Numbered from the stretch's first letter, positions 46,913 to 58,280 are shown. The stretch is DNA of 64,000 nt from Erythroxylum novogranatense (GCA_029891385.1 CM057227.1:93458818-93522817), one strand, 5' to 3'. Translations and numbers: made by a program. Notes: generated by a model not told the origin, from the letters alone.

Positions 46913-47202
46913 AAAGAGAACCGAGCTCCCCAGGCGTAAGAGCTCGCCTAATGTAACCCTTCTCTAAAAGATCCTCCATTGCACCTTAAGCTCCTTCATT
47001 TCGCCGAGCCATCCGATAAAGCGGAATCGAAATCGGCGTAGTGCCTGAAGAAGCTCAACGGAAACTCAATTTCTCTGAGGAGGTAGTCCTGCAATTCCTC
47101 GGGAAAGACATCCGGAATTTCGACTCTCGGAATGTCTTCCAACCTCCCTCTATCCGCCTCCATATCTAGCACATAAGCCAAAAGGCCTCACACCCTTGCT
47201 CA

Positions 47203-47607
47203 TCATTCTCTCGCCATCATAGCTGAAATAACCCGAGGTGGATCGACTTTTCTATCTCCCATGAGTATCACTTTCCTGCTATCCTCTAGCTCGAACTCCA
47301 CTGTCTTCTGTTTACAATCTAAAGTAACATGATACCTCTCTAATGTGTCCATACCTAGGATCACATCCAATCCTCCCATCTTCAAAGGCATCAGATCCAC
47401 CACCAATTTTCCTCCACTAATCTCTATCTCACAATCTCTATACACTTGACTGATAATAATGTATTGGCCGATTGGAGTACTCACCATCAGCGGAGTATCC
47501 AATGGGCTCAAACTCCTCCTAGAAATAGTCCTACCCGAGGACACAAAAGAATGGGTAGAACCTGAGTCAATCATAGCAAGCACATAATCATCAAACAGTT
47601 TAACCAT
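47203..47607 (-). pseudogene. protease of element C
   Basis: Aspartic protease fragment with active-site region VLAMIDSGSTHSFVSS and LKMGGLDVILGMDTLERY, the usual gypsy arrangement. A short ORF at 47181-46996 (DIPRVEIPDVFPEEL) continues toward RT in another frame. At least two frameshifts separate it from the RT ORF. Confidence 0.85.
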
Positions 47608-47739
47608 ACTCGCTACAACTTCTGGCGCGGTCTCGCCTCCTCTCGAGTCATGGCAAACACTGGTGGAACTTGCCCTCTGGATCTGTCAGAGGATGAGCTC
47701 TCTTAGGACCTCCAGAGCTACCCACTTCATCACGACTTT

Positions 47740-48894
47740 ACGAGCCATCGCCTCTGTCCTCCTAGAGGGTCAGATCTGAGATCTCTCTCTCTGTCGGCTT
47801 GGGACAAAACTTAGCGATATGCCCTTCCGCCACAATTGAAGCATGCACTGATACTCAAACATTTTCCTTATGATACCCCCACAATGCTCACACTTTGGAA
47901 GAGGTGGCCTCTCCCCATCCACTCTTCTCCGCCGCCCACCGATGAAGCTTGGTGAGAAGCAAGAGGAATCCTCATGATCTAGGCGGTTCCACGGTGCTCC
48001 TCTCCTCAGACTGCGCAGGAAAGGTTCTGGCACTTCTCTCAGGATTAGAAGTACCACCTCCCCTCTGGAACTGCTCTCTCCCCTTCCTCTTCCTATTAAC
48101 TGAACTCTTAATGTTCTCGAGGTTCTCAACCCTCGCCCGCTTCAACCAAGCTGCTGCAAGTCACGAAGTTCTGACTATCACCTTCTCTCGATAGCGGTGC
48201 AAACCCGACTCAAATCGACAAAGACTTAGTAGTCTCTCTCGGCCTCATCCTGCAAAGATATCTAGACAATGTGTGAACCGACGTCTCGATTCTTGTTGTC
48301 ATCTCCCTCAGGTAAGGCTTAGGAATTCCCTCCTTCATTGAATGTACACTTCAGATAAATACTTCTTCTGAAAGCAAGAAGGAAGTCCTCCCATGCTAAC
48401 CCTGCTCGGTTTCAAATTGGCTCCCCTAAGACACACTCCCACCAATGCAAGGCATCCTCAAGCGTGCTTGCGGCATAAACAAATTTGTCGCCAACCTCAC
48501 AATCCATCGATCTAGCACTCTCTCTGTTTTCCTCAACCAGGTCTCGGCTTCTTAGGATCCGAGGTTCCAAAGAAATCCACTGCTCCATACTTCCTCAGCT
48601 TGTCAAACTGCCTCCCCTTCTTAGCTGGGGCCGAACCAGAAGCCTGAGGCATTTGACCCACAGCCTGAACAAAAGCTTGGGTAAATGCAGGCGAACACAC
48701 TGGGTCTAACGCAGCACTTGCTCGAACAGACTAGGTGGCTGCTGAGTGCGTGAACGAAGAGGCTCACTACCCTGCCCTAGAGGGGCCTCAGCCACTCCCG
48801 GGGCTACGGACTCATCCATGCTCTCCTCCCTCGACGGAGAGTCAGGGACAATTGAACCTTGCAAAACTCCTCGTGTCCTTCGACGAGGTGGCAT
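47740..48894 (-). pseudogene. gag of element C
   Basis: Starts MPPRRRTRGVLQGSIV at 48894 with a Ser/Glu-rich N-terminus, then breaks after about 60 codons. The capsid core is only recognisable in scattered frames (48700-48130). The zinc-knuckle region near 47900-47800 is frameshifted (PPLPKCEHCGG, then MLQLWRKG in another frame, where CFNCGRKG is expected). Many small deletions explain the breaks, in contrast with the intact RT-RNase H frame. Confidence 0.8.
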
Positions 48895-49075
48895 CGTACT
48901 CCTTCAATGAAAATACTAGTGATTAGCTACAATTCGTTTTTTTTAAAGCTTAGTTCCTATATGTATGCATGATATGCATGTCACGTAATGCAACAATCAA
49001 TTCATAAAGTAAACATTTAATCACATACAAAACAATGTTCTCTACTATACATTTTAAGCCTAGGAATAAGCCTAA

Positions 49076-49087
49076 GCTCTGATACCA
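49076..49087 (-). other. primer-binding site of element C
   Basis: TGGTATCAGAGC on the minus strand, an exact initiator-Met tRNA site, five bases inside the 5' LTR. Confidence 0.95.
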
Positions 49088-49092
49088 AACGA

Positions 49093-52000
49093 TGTTGGAC
49101 CCCGTCTCCAAGGCCCAACATTCGAACCCATACAAGCATGCATAAGCATAGAGGACCCAAAACCGACACAAAATTGGTCACAAAAGGAGAAATCTTGAAA
49201 TAGAAAATTTGGCTTTGGATTTTTAAGAAAATATGTTCCTTACGCTCTCACGGTTCCAACGCCACTGAAATCGTTCAATTCGGATTTGAAATGAAAAAGT
49301 TATGGCAAAAAAATGCTATCTTAAAGAAAACAGTGAAAACAGTCCGTCTACCGACTTCATGTAAATATTTGAAAACTTTAGAGGCAAAATTACTGATCAG
49401 CTCCTTCATAAAAAGTGTAGATTTATGTCTCTAGTTTCATTTAAAACAAGAATCGCCTCAACCCGAGCCCTATAAGTCCAGATATTTAAAAATTTGTGAA
49501 GTATATTCAGAAAGAATCAGCCGACCTCCACACTTTGTTTCAAACCATCCTTTTCAATTTAAAATAAATACTGGAAAATCAAGTTTAAAAAGATAGAAAA
49601 ATTTCTTAGAAATCCATCGGTTCGAAAATCAGCTCAGTCGGAGGTCTATGCAAAAAGTTATAGCCAAAGGAAGGGAGAGGGTGGTCGGCCAAAACCGACC
49701 CCCAAATGACAGTGGCGACCAGCGCTCGGCATGGCGGCGCTTAGCTGGCATGCTGGCGGGCGCCCATGCCGAAGCGCCATCGCTCGGCCGGCCGCTAGCG
49801 AGCGATGGCTGTCGGGCTCTATTTCAAGACTCCGAGCTTTGAAACTTCTAACTCTCATAACTTTTGACTCTGAGCTCCAAATTAGACACGATCAGAGGCG
49901 TTAGAAAGCTAAGAGAAAAATATATATTTTTCAAGAAGGATCCAAAGACTAGCTCGGCCATTAAGGGAAACAAATTTTTAACACAAAGGCCGATCGACTA
50001 GCTCTCCCTAACAACATCAGAACTTGCGACCTCCATAACTTTTGACCCAGAGCTCCAAATTTAACAAACTTAATGTCTATGGAAAGCTAAAAGAATTATC
50101 TACAACTTTCATAAAGACCACCGACCTATATTCCAACTCTATATGGTTCAAAAGTGGACTCGAAGCTTCTGCTACCAATCTGTCACTTTGACAGCACCTA
50201 CATTTAATTCCAACGACTTACACCTACCAATTTAACTCCTCTTAAATAGTTCATAAAACCTCCTGGGAGAGCTCTACAGCCCGGCAAACAACCTCAACAA
50301 TATTAAATGATCTCATACTACTTGTACCAACCCAGAAATTGTAGAAAACACAGCATACCCAGAATTCTGCAAGACTTTCACAACTCACACACCATAGCAA
50401 ATTTTCCAGCAAGCTCTCCCAAGACAAAACCCAATAGAAACCCAACAAAGAACTCAAACACAACCTTCATTCCACATCTTCTACCCAAACACATGCATTA
50501 ACTACAAGTAACACAATTATACAAAAGGGAATACTTGTTCTCTTCATTCTCATTTCTAATCCAACCAAAAGTGCATTTATAGCTTTGATTACATAACAAC
50601 ATATTCATCATGATTTAACACCAAGTACAAAATACAAAAGATGCTCCATGCTTGTTATGCTTGCAAAGCTATCCCAAAGTGAGTCACTAACTTAATGCAA
50701 AATATCTAAAGTCTTGGAGTTTTCCGATGCCTTGCAAGGTCCGATGCTAGACTTGAGCTTTTGCACTGTGGAGGGAAAATGGGGTGAGCTAACACGGCTC
50801 AGTGGCTAATACGCCTATAGCCATCGTAATGAGCCATGCAACACATATATTCATACATATAGTCATGCATATATCAAACAATCCTAAAACATTCACAGAA
50901 CATCATTTTAGGCGTAACAAACATTACATTACATAAAGCCTAACATGACAACTTTATCAATTATAACACTTATGATGCATCGTACACAACAAAGTTTGAA
51001 TGAAAAATGCACAATCACTTGGCTAGAGAGTTTCCGTAAACACAACGAATAAACCGAAGTTTATCGTAAACACAACGAGTCCGATTTCTCAGGATCTCGT
51101 GGCCACAAGCGGGCAGCCGGGAGAAGGCTAGGTCAACGTGCACGTGACTATCACAACGGGGTTCTCTCCCCCACACACAAATAATCTATGATCAAATAGT
51201 TTCATTCATAGGTTTCTTCAAAATTTTCAAGTATGCACAATTCCATACTTTACATAATTCCATACTTTACATTTCTTTCAAAGACAAGATGCCACATTTA
51301 ACATACATATCCAAATATTCATCGGAAATCAACTTTTTACACAAATATAAAACAAAGCACATAAGCATACAAGGTCACCCATTACATAATGACTATAAAC
51401 GCATTACCCACCTAAAATGTCGAAAATCTGAGTTCACAAATGTCCTTCTCTCTCTCTTGGTGAGGTTTCCTTAGTTCCTTCAATAAAACACATTTCGATT
51501 TAATTTGAAACTCATCAGAAAGTTATAACATTCAAGAATCAAAGGAAAACTAGCAATAATCTCAAACCTAACCTATCTATAGCCCATTTAAGCTAGAATA
51601 ACCAAAACCCTAGCTTAGGAATCACAAAACCACTCATCTCTTCTTTCTTTCTTCATTCCTACACAAACCCTAACCTTCATTTCATCCCATTTCTTGAATC
51701 TAACTCAAAGGAAGATAGATACTTACCTTAAGCTCTTGATTTCTCTTCCCTTTTTCCACTTTTCTTCTTCTTTCTCCTTCTCCTTGGGCTTAGCCGAATC
51801 TTCTCTTCTTCTCCCTTCTATTTTCACGTTTTCTCCTCTTTGCTTCTAAGGTATACGACCACTTCACTTCCTCTAACTCATTCACTTATGTCTAACTTAA
51901 ATCCCTCCAAAACTATGTAGTTTTGACATTCCCCTTACATAAAGGCTTTTGGGCCTCCACCTCCCAAGACCTACTACCACCAAACCCACTTATTCTAATC

Positions 52001-52221
52001 CTCCTTCTTCATTCTAACAACTCTTTAAGCCCACTCCTCCAATAGGCCCATTCTAATAATCTAACTCTAATTTCTAATTCCCCTTTTTAATACTACAAAA
52101 ATATAAGACTCATCCTTTAAAATATATATTGAAACAATTTAAGGCAAAAAAAATTAAGGGATAAACAAAAGATAATTAAATAAATAAATGAAAATAAAGA
52201 AAAATTTTTCGGGACCCAACA
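49093..52221 (-). repeat. 5' LTR of element C
   Basis: 3129 bp, paired with 41136-44227. It keeps about 23 bp (around 50968-50990) missing from the other LTR and has a rearranged GC-rich block at 49730-49808. Short ORFs in it recur in both LTRs and are not genes. Confidence 0.95.
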
Positions 52222-52226
52222 TTTTC

Positions 52227-52888
52227 CATATCTCATAATCGTAATATGCAGCTATGGCAATAAGAATTCTAATGGATTTGATCATGACCACTGGAGAAAT
52301 TGTCTCATCATAATCAATTCCATGAACTTGTCGATAACCTTTAGCAACAAGTCTTGCTTTATAAGTGTGCACATTTCCATCCATGTCGAGTTTCTTTTTG
52401 AAAACCCATTTGCATCCAATGGTCTTCAAGCCATCAGACGAATCAATCAAAGTCCAAACTTGATTGTCATACATGGATTGCATCTTTGCTTTCATGGCCT
52501 CTAACCATTAAGTAGATTTTGGACTTTCCATAGCTTCTTGATAGGTTGTGGGCTCATTATGATCGATGAGCATCACATTATCATCATCAGTAACGAGAAA
52601 TCCATATCTCCTGCTCATGATTTAATCCTATCGATCTACGTAGGCCTTGTGTTGTTGAAGGCTGCTCATCAACAGCTTGTGAGCTCGCTTCAATCTCCTT
52701 TTCAGGCTCAATGTCATTTTGTAAAACTTGAATTTCTTCAAGTTGTACTTTACTCCCACTGTTTCCTTTGGAAACAAATTCCTTCTCTAAGAAAAAAAAC
52801 CATTTCGAGCAACAAATACTTTGTTTTCTACTGGGATGTAAAAGTAATATCCTTTAGTTTCCTTAGAATATCCCACAAAATAACATTT
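52227..52888 (-). pseudogene. copia B integrase-RT linker and N-terminal RT
   Basis: Rightmost part of RT before the nested insertion: MKAKMQSMYDNQVWTLID, GCKWVFKKKLDMDGNVHTYK, ARLVAKGYRQVHGIDYDET and YYDYEIWK at the insertion point. Upstream (52510-52888) the linker between integrase and RT is recognisable in several frames (YYFYIPVENKVFVARN). Confidence 0.88.
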
Positions 52889-53402
52889 TTAAGATTTGGG
52901 TGCCAACTTGTCGGCAATTGGATGCTTCACATAAGCCTCACAACTCCAAATCTTTAGAAAAGATAAATTGGGACGCTTCCCAGTCCATATCTCATAAGGT
53001 GTCTTTTCTACAGCTTTTGAAGGAATACGGTTCAATATGAATGCTGCTGTTTCTAAAGCATAGCCCCAGAAATGTTTTGGAAGATCAGTTTGACTCATCA
53101 TTGATCGAACCATATATAATAGAGTTCGATTTCTCCTTTCAAAAACACCATTCCATTGAGGAGTTCCTGGAGGAGTCAATTGTGAAACAATTCCACAATC
53201 CTTAAGATAATCATCAAACTCTTGGCTTAAGTATTCACCTCCTCGATCAGATCGAAGGATTTTAATTGTTTTGCCAAACTAATTTTGTACTTCATTCTTA
53301 TACTGTTTGAACTTTTCAAAAGATTCAGATTTGTGCTTCATTAAATAGACATACCCATATCTACTGAAGTCATCTGAAAAAGTAATGAAATATAAATAAC
53401 CT
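52889..53402 (-). pseudogene. truncated integrase of copia B
   Basis: Integrase core from FITFSDDFSRYGYVY through KILRSDRGGEY to TPPGTPQWNGVFERRNRTLL and TPYEIWTGKRPNLSFLKIW, with one stop near 53281. The zinc-binding N-terminus, the first catalytic Asp region and the whole protease are absent. The frame jumps from the Gag tail (LHLEELKER) straight into YLYFITFS at about 53395, marking a deletion with a frameshift. Confidence 0.88.
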
Positions 53403-54230
53403 CTCTTTCAGCTCTTCCAAATGGAGTTTGCAGTTCCTTTTCCAATGACCAGGTTCATTGCAGTGAAAGCAAACTCCCTCCTTAGGTTCCTTAGTCTTAG
53501 CTTTGGGCTTGGGCTTGGGCTTGGACTTGGACTTGGGTACTTTACCTTTGTCCTTCGCTGTGCCCTTCTTCTTGAAAAATTTTCCCTTTTGAACCACAAG
53601 AACTTCATTGGTGGTCTTAACCTTTCCCTTTAAGTTCTCTTCAGCAGTTTTCAGCATCCCATGCAATTCGTCAATGGACTTCTCCATATTATGCATGTTG
53701 TAGTTAAGAATGAACTGATCATATTCATCAATCAAAGATATTAGAATAAGATCAGTTGCCAATTCTTGACTAACAGGTGCACCTAATTTCTCAAGATGAT
53801 GAATGTAACTCTTCATCTTGAGAACATGAGCACTCACGGTTGTGCCAGGAGTCATCTTGCATGAATTCAATGCCTTAGTGGTTCTAAACCTCTCTTAGCG
53901 TGCTTGCTCTTGAAACATAGTTTTCAATTGAGCAAGCATGTCATAGGCCTCCATTTCCTCTAAATCCTTCTGAAGGTCAGAGATCATGGCGCCTAACATT
54001 AGGCATGACACATCCGTAGAGTCATTGATATGCTTCGTGTAAGCATCCTTTTGAGCCTTAGGTGCAATTGCTGGTGGTTCCTCAAGAATGGGCTCTTCTA
54101 AGACAAAAAGATTTCTTTCTTGCTTGAGATCAATTCTCAAGTTCCTATACCAATCTAGGAAATTTGTTCCATTAAGTTTTTCTTTCTCTAAGATAGATCG
54201 CATAGAAAGGTTTGTGGATGGAGTAGCCAT
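53403..54230 (-). pseudogene. gag of copia B
   Basis: Capsid gene starting MATPSTNLSMRSILEKEK at 54230, with NGTNFLDWYRNLRIDL, then UBN2 homology (KMKSYIHHLEKLGAPVSQ, ELATDLILISLIDEYDQF). One in-frame stop is at 53895. A lysine/proline/serine repeat (KSKSKPKPKPKAK) precedes a CX2CX4HX4C knuckle (CFHCNEPGHWKRNC). The 3' end is fused to truncated integrase. Apart from the one stop, the reading frame is kept. Confidence 0.92.
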
Positions 54231-54925
54231 ATTCTACAAGAATTATGCAATAAGGGTCAACATTCATATATTATGAGGTATTAGCTCCCACTCAAATAAA
54301 TAACCCTCAATTGACGAATGGGAGAAACAAGATCCATATTTCACTAAGTCCTAAGAAAGCTTTGGCTTAACACTCAAGACTTAGTTATTTAGGTAGAAAA
54401 ATCTTTTCAATTACATCACATGTAACTCTTGATGGGTTTATGTTAAAATACATCTTATGTACTGCATGTATGTAAAAACCCAATCTTATGCCCTAAGCCC
54501 AAAACTGTTTTGATAGCTTAGTTATGTTTAACCATACTTTACCTATGAATAGCACCATTATTCAAATGTCTTCCCTAGATGAACCCTACATGCCTTGCTT
54601 TGGCAAAAACCCACATAAGGATAATCTAGAGATAAACATTGGTAAAGATTTATGGAAGGCATATAAATTTAAAATTATGAAGAGGGTCGTTCTTAGTACA
54701 TTATGAAGGCTACCAATCCTATTAGTAAGGGTGTTAGTACTATGGTATTTCTAATCCTATACCACAACATACTTGAGTATATATATATTAGAAGTATAGA
54801 ATAGTAACTTACACATGAATATAAATATTCAAAAAATATAAATAAACACATGTAACATCACCCAGAATGTATAACACATAACAAACAAACAAGCGTAGGG
54901 GAAACTGCCCCTTGTTGGGCTTATC

Positions 54926-55221
54926 AGTCGACTGGAAGAGATGATAGTCGACTGGTCGACTTGTGCCAGTCGACTGGAACCAATTTTAGTCAACTGGAAC
55001 AAACGTTTTTGCTGAAACACTCATCTCCGCTCTCCGATCAGTCGATTGGAACACTTCTAGTCGACTGGAAGGGATGATAGTCGACTGGTTGACTTGTACT
55101 AGTCAACTGGAACTAATATTAGTCGACTGGAACGAACGTTTTCGCTGAAACGCTCATCTTCGCTCTCCAATCAGTCAACTGGAATGTTTCTAGTCGACTG
55201 GAAGTGATGATAGTCGACTGG
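54926..55221. repeat. GTCGAC palindrome array in leader of B
   Basis: Same array type as at 1009-1392 but shorter and with decayed units (GTCAAC, GTCGATT). AGTCGACTGGAA units alternate with the GAAACACTCATC-containing spacer. Confidence 0.85.
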
Positions 55222-55582
55222 AGTATCCTTGTCCAACATGAATACTTGTGGTTTCCCATTCCAGATCCATGTCTTACATGGTGGAAACCCTAGCAGCCAC
55301 CACCTGTCGATCAAACCCTTCATGCTTATCATATATTCTCATCAGTACCAAGATAATCAACAAATCCGAAAACAACATGCATGAAATAAAAATACTTTCG
55401 TATCACGAAACCAAAACCGTGAGCACATGTAATCAAAACATGCATATTTTTCATCTCTACAGAATCCAAATCCGTAAACACATGTAATCCAAACATGTAT
55501 ATATTTTCGATTATACAGAAGCCAAAATTGTGAACACATGTAATAAAAAACACTTATATTAACAATTTTACAGAAGAACCTG

Positions 55583-55594
55583 GCTCTGATACCA
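55583..55594 (-). other. primer-binding site of copia B
   Basis: TGGTATCAGAGC on the minus strand (extending to TGGTATCAGAGCCA), six bases inside the 5' LTR; initiator-Met type. Confidence 0.95.
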
Positions 55595-55600
55595 CTTTTC

Positions 55601-57021
55601 TGTTGGATCGCGTACGGTCTGAGTATTCACAATACACTGCGGAAAAACCAAACAACAACATGATGTATAATAGAAAATACCAAGGATGTACGAAAATAAC
55701 TTATTTCCGTGAATTGGTTGTTTCTTTTATGGATTCCAAGACACTGCAATCGCGAATGCCCTCTACCGGTATCCACACGAGTATGCACGATCCGGGCTGC
55801 GGCTGTTGTGTGCTAGCACGTCCTAAAACTCTTCCGAACGCCACACGATTTTTCTCTCAGATGGCGGCTAGGGTTTCTTGACAATAAAGTCACTTCCATC
55901 ACCTAATGAGACCTAAGCTTCTCTATTTATAGAGAAACCCTAATCCCATTTAGGCCCTATTAAGTTTCGACCCATTATATCATATATAATAAAAGCCCGA
56001 CAACTTCATTCAATCTAGCCCAATAAATATATCTACATATATTTATTCAATACCTAATAAATTAGGCCCAAGAGAATAAGCCCAGATCACATCACTCTTT
56101 GTGTGCGAACCTGTAGGCTCATTTGATGTTGGTAATGGGCTTGATTACACTTCAAGGCCCATAAGTCATAAGCGCCTCTAGCAAGACATTATGACTACCC
56201 AAATCAAATGAGGATCGATAATCCAATTTAACCTGTAACTATGGTTATAGGCTCAGTCCTTTTGTAACACGATATCAAGATTAATCACAAGGCATGGTAT
56301 ATGTCAACCTTTGATTAATCATAGTTTCTTGAACCCCAAGTTGACTGATTATAACAAATGACATTGATGACTCTTCATCAATTCATTTGAGCACGGCCAA
56401 GCATTTCTTCAGTCACACTTGTCAAGAGGCCCAAATGATATCTCTCTCATTTAAGAGAGGTACAAATCCCATCTACGTCATTCACATCCTCCGATGATTC
56501 ATTTAGTGTCCAACATAAGACTATTTGTTATTGGTTAAAAATAACTTAGTCTAATATCAAAACACTAAATTCCTCATATAGGGAACCATAATGACTTCAG
56601 GTCAAAGGACTAAAGTCAAACCATATAAAGAATCACTAATGACATGAAACCATGTAGTATTCTTTATGTGGGTCGGTCCAATATATGTTCTCTAACATAT
56701 ATCTATGTTTCGATTTGATATCTCATATTCATGATCGAGAAAGCGTGATCATCAATCGAACACATACTAGTCTTAATTCATTATTGTTCCACCAATAATG
56801 ATCGACTGTGACGATCTAGAATAGTGTTATAATGCTTATGGTTTTACTATCAAGTCACATACTTAATGACATAAGTCTAATACTATTCATGGAATGTAAA
56901 TCACATTACATAAACGAAATACATGCATATATAAAGGAATACCTCATAATATATTATTAACAAGTCATAATGTTAATACATGAATCACAAATATCCTTTA
57001 GCCTAGGGCACACTACTAACA
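55601..57021 (-). repeat. 5' LTR of element B
   Basis: 1421 bp pairing with 38441-39868. In 56710-56820 it carries several CG-for-CAG/CTG changes shared with the solo LTR at 15458 rather than with its partner LTR. Confidence 0.95.
55919..55936 (-). promoter_or_regulatory. palindromic TATA motif in 5' LTR of B
   Basis: TTCTCTATTTATAGAGAA; on the element strand CTATAAATAG is a good TATA box, embedded in 7-bp complementary arms. It is inferred to be the element promoter. Confidence 0.6.
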
Positions 57022-57026
57022 ATTTG

Positions 57027-57363
57027 TTCATAGACACTTAACACACTTCATCAAGTTCCCACACACTCATATCAAAGATTCACTTTGACAACGACAAGAG
57101 ATATGCAAGACACTGACATATTCAAGCAAGTAGAATTTCACTTGAGCCACGCAACAACCAAAAACTTCCCAATTGCTAACACACACATCATGTGTCACCC
57201 CCACTCTCAAGATAGACTCCAAATCAAGATAGGATTCTTTTTCAACTAAAAGATTATCCATATGGCTTTTGAATCCAAGTCATTATCTAATTAATATCTT
57301 ATATGTTCAATTAATAAATAATGCCAAAAATAATTAATTAGATATATAACATATATCCTAATA
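57027..57363 (-). repeat. split LTR-like insertion X, right part
   Basis: Continuation of 37416-38440 on the other side of element B. ATTTG is duplicated at the break. It ends where the gag frame of A resumes. Confidence 0.5.
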
Positions 57364-57729
57364 GTGGCCATTCTGAGAAGTTTGGTCATGAAGAGAAAGA
57401 TTGCTGGCACAAAGGAAAGTCTTGATGTTTTAAGGGTAAATGATTTGAACATTTGAAAAAGGATTGCAAGTTTAACAATGAAGAACAAGCAAATACAATA
57501 CAAGTGATTAAAGAAGACGGCCTCTTCTAGTTGGTAAGAAGTGAACCAAGACTCATTATAGAGAGAAGTGTTCTAAAGAGATAGGCGATGAGAGAAGTGC
57601 TCATGTCAAAGAGTAGAGATAAGTGCTTTATTGAGAAGATTGGATAGAAGTGTTGTAAAGAAAAAATTTGTGGAGAGATGTGTTCCATGCTCATGAAGTT
57701 TTTTTTTACAATTTTAAATTAAAGTGGAA
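57364..57729 (+). pseudogene. gag zinc-knuckle fragment and 3' remnant of A
   Basis: Reads SGHSEKFGHEEKDCWHKGKS and CFKGK, then FEHLKKDCKFNNEEQANT, two degraded CCHC knuckles of a copia Gag with stops in place of some codons. After about 57530 the sequence is unassigned up to the polypurine-like AAAGTGGAA at 57721-57729 next to the 3' LTR. Confidence 0.75.
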
Positions 57730-58043
57730 TCTTGAGAATTAATTCAAATTTGTAGAGTTATCAAAATTCTTTTGAATAGGTTTTTAGTTTGTGTTGACTT
57801 GATCTTTTTTTAAAGATAAAATTCATTATCTATTACATTAGAAGTAGTAAGATAGAGTAGTCAAAATAAAGATTATCGTGGAGTAATATTTTATCTTATC
57901 TATTAGAAGACAAAATTGTACCTGTAAAGATAAGTTTGTTATCTTTTAGAATTTAAATTTTATTATAAAATTCTATATAAATACATTATTTTCATAGTAA
58001 AAAGAAGTTTATTATTCTTCTTCTCTCCCACTCTTTCCCAACA
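57730..58043 (+). repeat. 3' LTR of element A
   Basis: About 314 bp, diverged partner of 36908-37234, ending CCCAACA and followed by the target duplication AAGTT. Confidence 0.85.
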
Positions 58044-58048
58044 AAGTT

Positions 58049-58280
58049 GAGTGCTACATATCCAATGCATAATCCATTATTTCGCTCCCGCTCGAAACAT
58101 TTGGAGATTAATTTCATATTGTTGGCGGTAAAGTTGCTCGACAGGAAGTAGGAACTCGGGGTTCAATAACTGCCCTCTATAAATTAAATCGTTGATTTTT
58201 AGAAAAAAGGTTCAATGATTTTCTTATCTTCAAACAAGTTGAGAATTTGTGCACCAGCTTCTCAACTTGTAGGTGGTTGA
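58049..58280 (+). pseudogene. copia RNase H relic Z, right part
   Basis: Continues the RNase H interrupted at 36902: FRSRSKHLEINF with KVARQEVGT in nearby frames, corresponding to the copia H-x-RTKHIEIDFHFVRDKV region, then RFNDFLIFKQVENLC. A TGATAAGG start near 58278, after AGGTGG, may be the 3' LTR of Z. Confidence 0.7.

Larger units (their letters stand above)
41136..52221 (-). mobile_element. chromovirus C (Tekay-like gypsy), nested in copia B
   Basis: 11,086 bp with two LTRs of about 3.1 kb and a perfect target duplication TTTTC (41131-41135 and 52222-52226). Minus-strand order is 5' LTR, primer site, gag, protease, RT-RNase H, integrase with chromodomain, polypurine tract, 3' LTR. The very long LTRs, MPPRRRTRG gag start and C-terminal chromodomain fit the Tekay/Del lineage. 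Gag and integrase are frameshifted; RT-RNase H is one long open frame. Confidence 0.95.
54231..55600 (-). other. untranslated leader of copia B
   Basis: 1.37-kb non-coding leader between LTR and gag, closely matching 315-1760. It contains the GTCGAC array at 54926-55221. Confidence 0.75.
38441..57021 (-). mobile_element. copia element B, complete ends, carrying nested element C
   Basis: 18.6 kb between TG and CA ends with a perfect target duplication ATTTG (38436-38440 and 57022-57026). Without C and its duplication it is about 7.5 kb. In element order it has: 5' LTR, initiator-Met primer site, leader with GTCGAC array, gag, truncated integrase, reverse transcriptase (split by C), RNase H, polypurine tract and 3' LTR. 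Protease and the first part of integrase are deleted, so it is not autonomous. Confidence 0.95.
36908..58043 (+). mobile_element. copia element A (outer host of the nest)
   Basis: A short-LTR copia element on the plus strand, bounded by related LTRs of about 0.32 kb and by a perfect 5-bp target duplication AAGTT (36903-36907 and 58044-58048). Its own sequence is limited to the LTRs, a leader and gag remnants. Most of the interval is later insertions: X, B and C. Pol is absent, so it was deleted or the element was already non-autonomous. Confidence 0.85.

Noticed and set aside
53421..53633. Plus-strand ORF with a GLGLGLGLG run
   Set aside because: It is the antisense reading of the lysine-proline-serine repeat in copia Gag.
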